A stretch of 64,000 nt of DNA, taken from Melitaea cinxia. Lineage: Eukaryota > Arthropoda > Insecta > Lepidoptera > Nymphalidae. The position numbers were made by a program, and so were the translations under genes. The notes under the pieces are model-generated. The model did no database searches. It worked only from the letters and a program-made list of their open reading frames with translations, and was not told where the DNA came from. Within the stretch, counting starts at the first letter, position 1. Each line of letters starts with the position of its first letter. Below are positions 62,830 through 64,000 of the stretch, in pieces. The stretch spans positions 7,648,018 through 7,712,017 of the forward strand of contig NC_059417.1 of the NCBI RefSeq assembly GCF_905220565.1. Reading direction: 5' to 3'.

Positions 62830-64000
62830 AGTTTTAGGCACTTAATGCGTATAGACTACTATTTATTTAATAGTATAAACAATTACTTCAACTTAATTTG
62901 AAGACATTTTTATTTAGTCACGGCGTAAATTTAAAAAAAAATATTTAAAATTTAGAAATAAAATAACTAAATTTATTTTTGAGTTATGTAAAATGGGCTG
63001 AAACACTTTAGTTCGTTAATTTTTTCTCAATTGTGAATAATTGTAAAAAAAAAAAATGTATAATATTTTTTTTTATCTACGCCGTGCTTAAAATGTAAAT
63101 GGTAAAAAGAGATGTCTTAATTCCATCACACATCATGAAACTTAACTTTCCTTCACAAGATAACACAAGAATAGCACAATCATGTCCGCTCCCCCTCCCC
63201 CCCCTCCTAACATAGCTTAGTATTTAGAGATAATCTAAAATATAAACCTGTGGGTAAGATTAAAAAGTAAACATGAATCAAAACAGTTATACGTAAAAAG
63301 CACTGAAGGCTTCTTTAAAAAAGATCATAATTTATATCTACTGGAGAATTTTTAACCATTTTCTTATATTCACGAAGTTTCAAAGTTATTTTTGTTCTAT
63401 TTCGTATTTTAAAATTTAAATTTTGGCTTTATAGAAAATGATTAAAATTTCTCGTTTGAAAAAATCTAGTCAACATTATGTGCTTTCTAAAATGCATGGA
63501 ATCTTCGGTGACAGAATCAAAAATATACAATCTTGTACAATGGGAAAAGTCAGAGCTTAAGTGTGTGTAGAAAGTTTTATGCTGTCTTATATTTAGAGAG
63601 GATTAATCGGATGTCATGGGGTTAAGGTGTGGCTCTATTAGACTGAATGTTACAAGTTACCATCATAGTTGCAGGCGTAAGTATCGATTATCATATGTTG
63701 TGGGATCACATTCAACTCCTTCCTATTCTTGAGTATCGCATATTATCAGCGACTTCAACTTCACTTTACGAAACTATTAGCGTTGTAATACAATTAATAC
63801 TCAACTTGTGAAGACATCTATAAATTTTACATAACACACTACACATTTTTAATCGCGGAAATTGGTATTAATTAATAAACACAAAACTTAACAAGTAATT
63901 TAGTTGGATTTTTACTTAAAAAATAGTAGTTGAAGTCGCATACCAGTGGTGCTGCGTACATACTAGGGTACTAGGCGAGCATAAGTTTGGTAAAGTCCGC
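62830..64000. other. intergenic DNA downstream of fusilli
   Basis: AT-rich, with homopolymer A and T runs and a short C-rich patch near 63190. No coding region, RNA gene or named repeat could be supported. Confidence 0.5.

Overview
This window is nuclear DNA of a lepidopteran insect (butterfly or moth). It is AT-rich and intron-dominated, and packed with repeat families I recognise from lepidopteran genomes: Helitron ends closing in CTAGT, tRNA-derived SINEs, RTE LINE 5' ends and a Dong-like LINE in a TAA repeat. Species level cannot be read from it.

The only convincing host gene is the 3' part of fusilli, the insect orthologue of the vertebrate epithelial splicing regulatory proteins ESRP1/2. 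It is on the + strand. Twelve exons (19954-20036, 26735-26910, 29947-30012, 31379-31433, 52495-52605, 52917-53049, 54066-54203, 54603-54818, 57580-57747, 58322-58402, 58735-58851, 59245-59799) join in one open frame of 632 codons plus stop. Every intron is GT-AG and all phases agree. The first visible exon has no start codon, so the N-terminal exon(s), about 85 residues by comparison with ESRP1, lie before base 1. The product has the end of the ESRP N-terminal domain, three RRMs, and a Pro/Ala/Ser/Tyr-rich tail ending in PYYPGM. A probable 3' UTR follows 59799.

Layout: 1-19953 is upstream intron with Helitrons, a broken RTE LINE and MITEs. 20037-31378 holds short exons between repeats, including LINE reverse-transcriptase scraps around a large foldback. 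31434-52494 is a 21 kb intron. It contains the most structured object here: a ~3.8 kb element with ~500 bp terminal inverted repeats (34450-38214), a 216-aa zinc-binding-type ORF on the minus strand, and a 5'-truncated Dong/R4-clade LINE sitting in its TAA microsatellite. 52495-59799 is the compact RRM half of fusilli, whose introns are also full of SINEs. 59800-64000 is 3' UTR and intergenic DNA.

The rest is transposable-element archaeology: ten copies of one ~260 bp repeat (called R here), about ten copies of a MITE with GAAGTCGGT ends flanked by TAA (called M), RTE-derived half-elements, foldbacks, and tRNA-derived SINEs (S1/S2). I saw no CRISPR array, rRNA or intact tRNA gene, and no intact transposon. 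The labels R, M, S1/S2 and F1/F2 are mine; all copy counts and similarities were made by eye.
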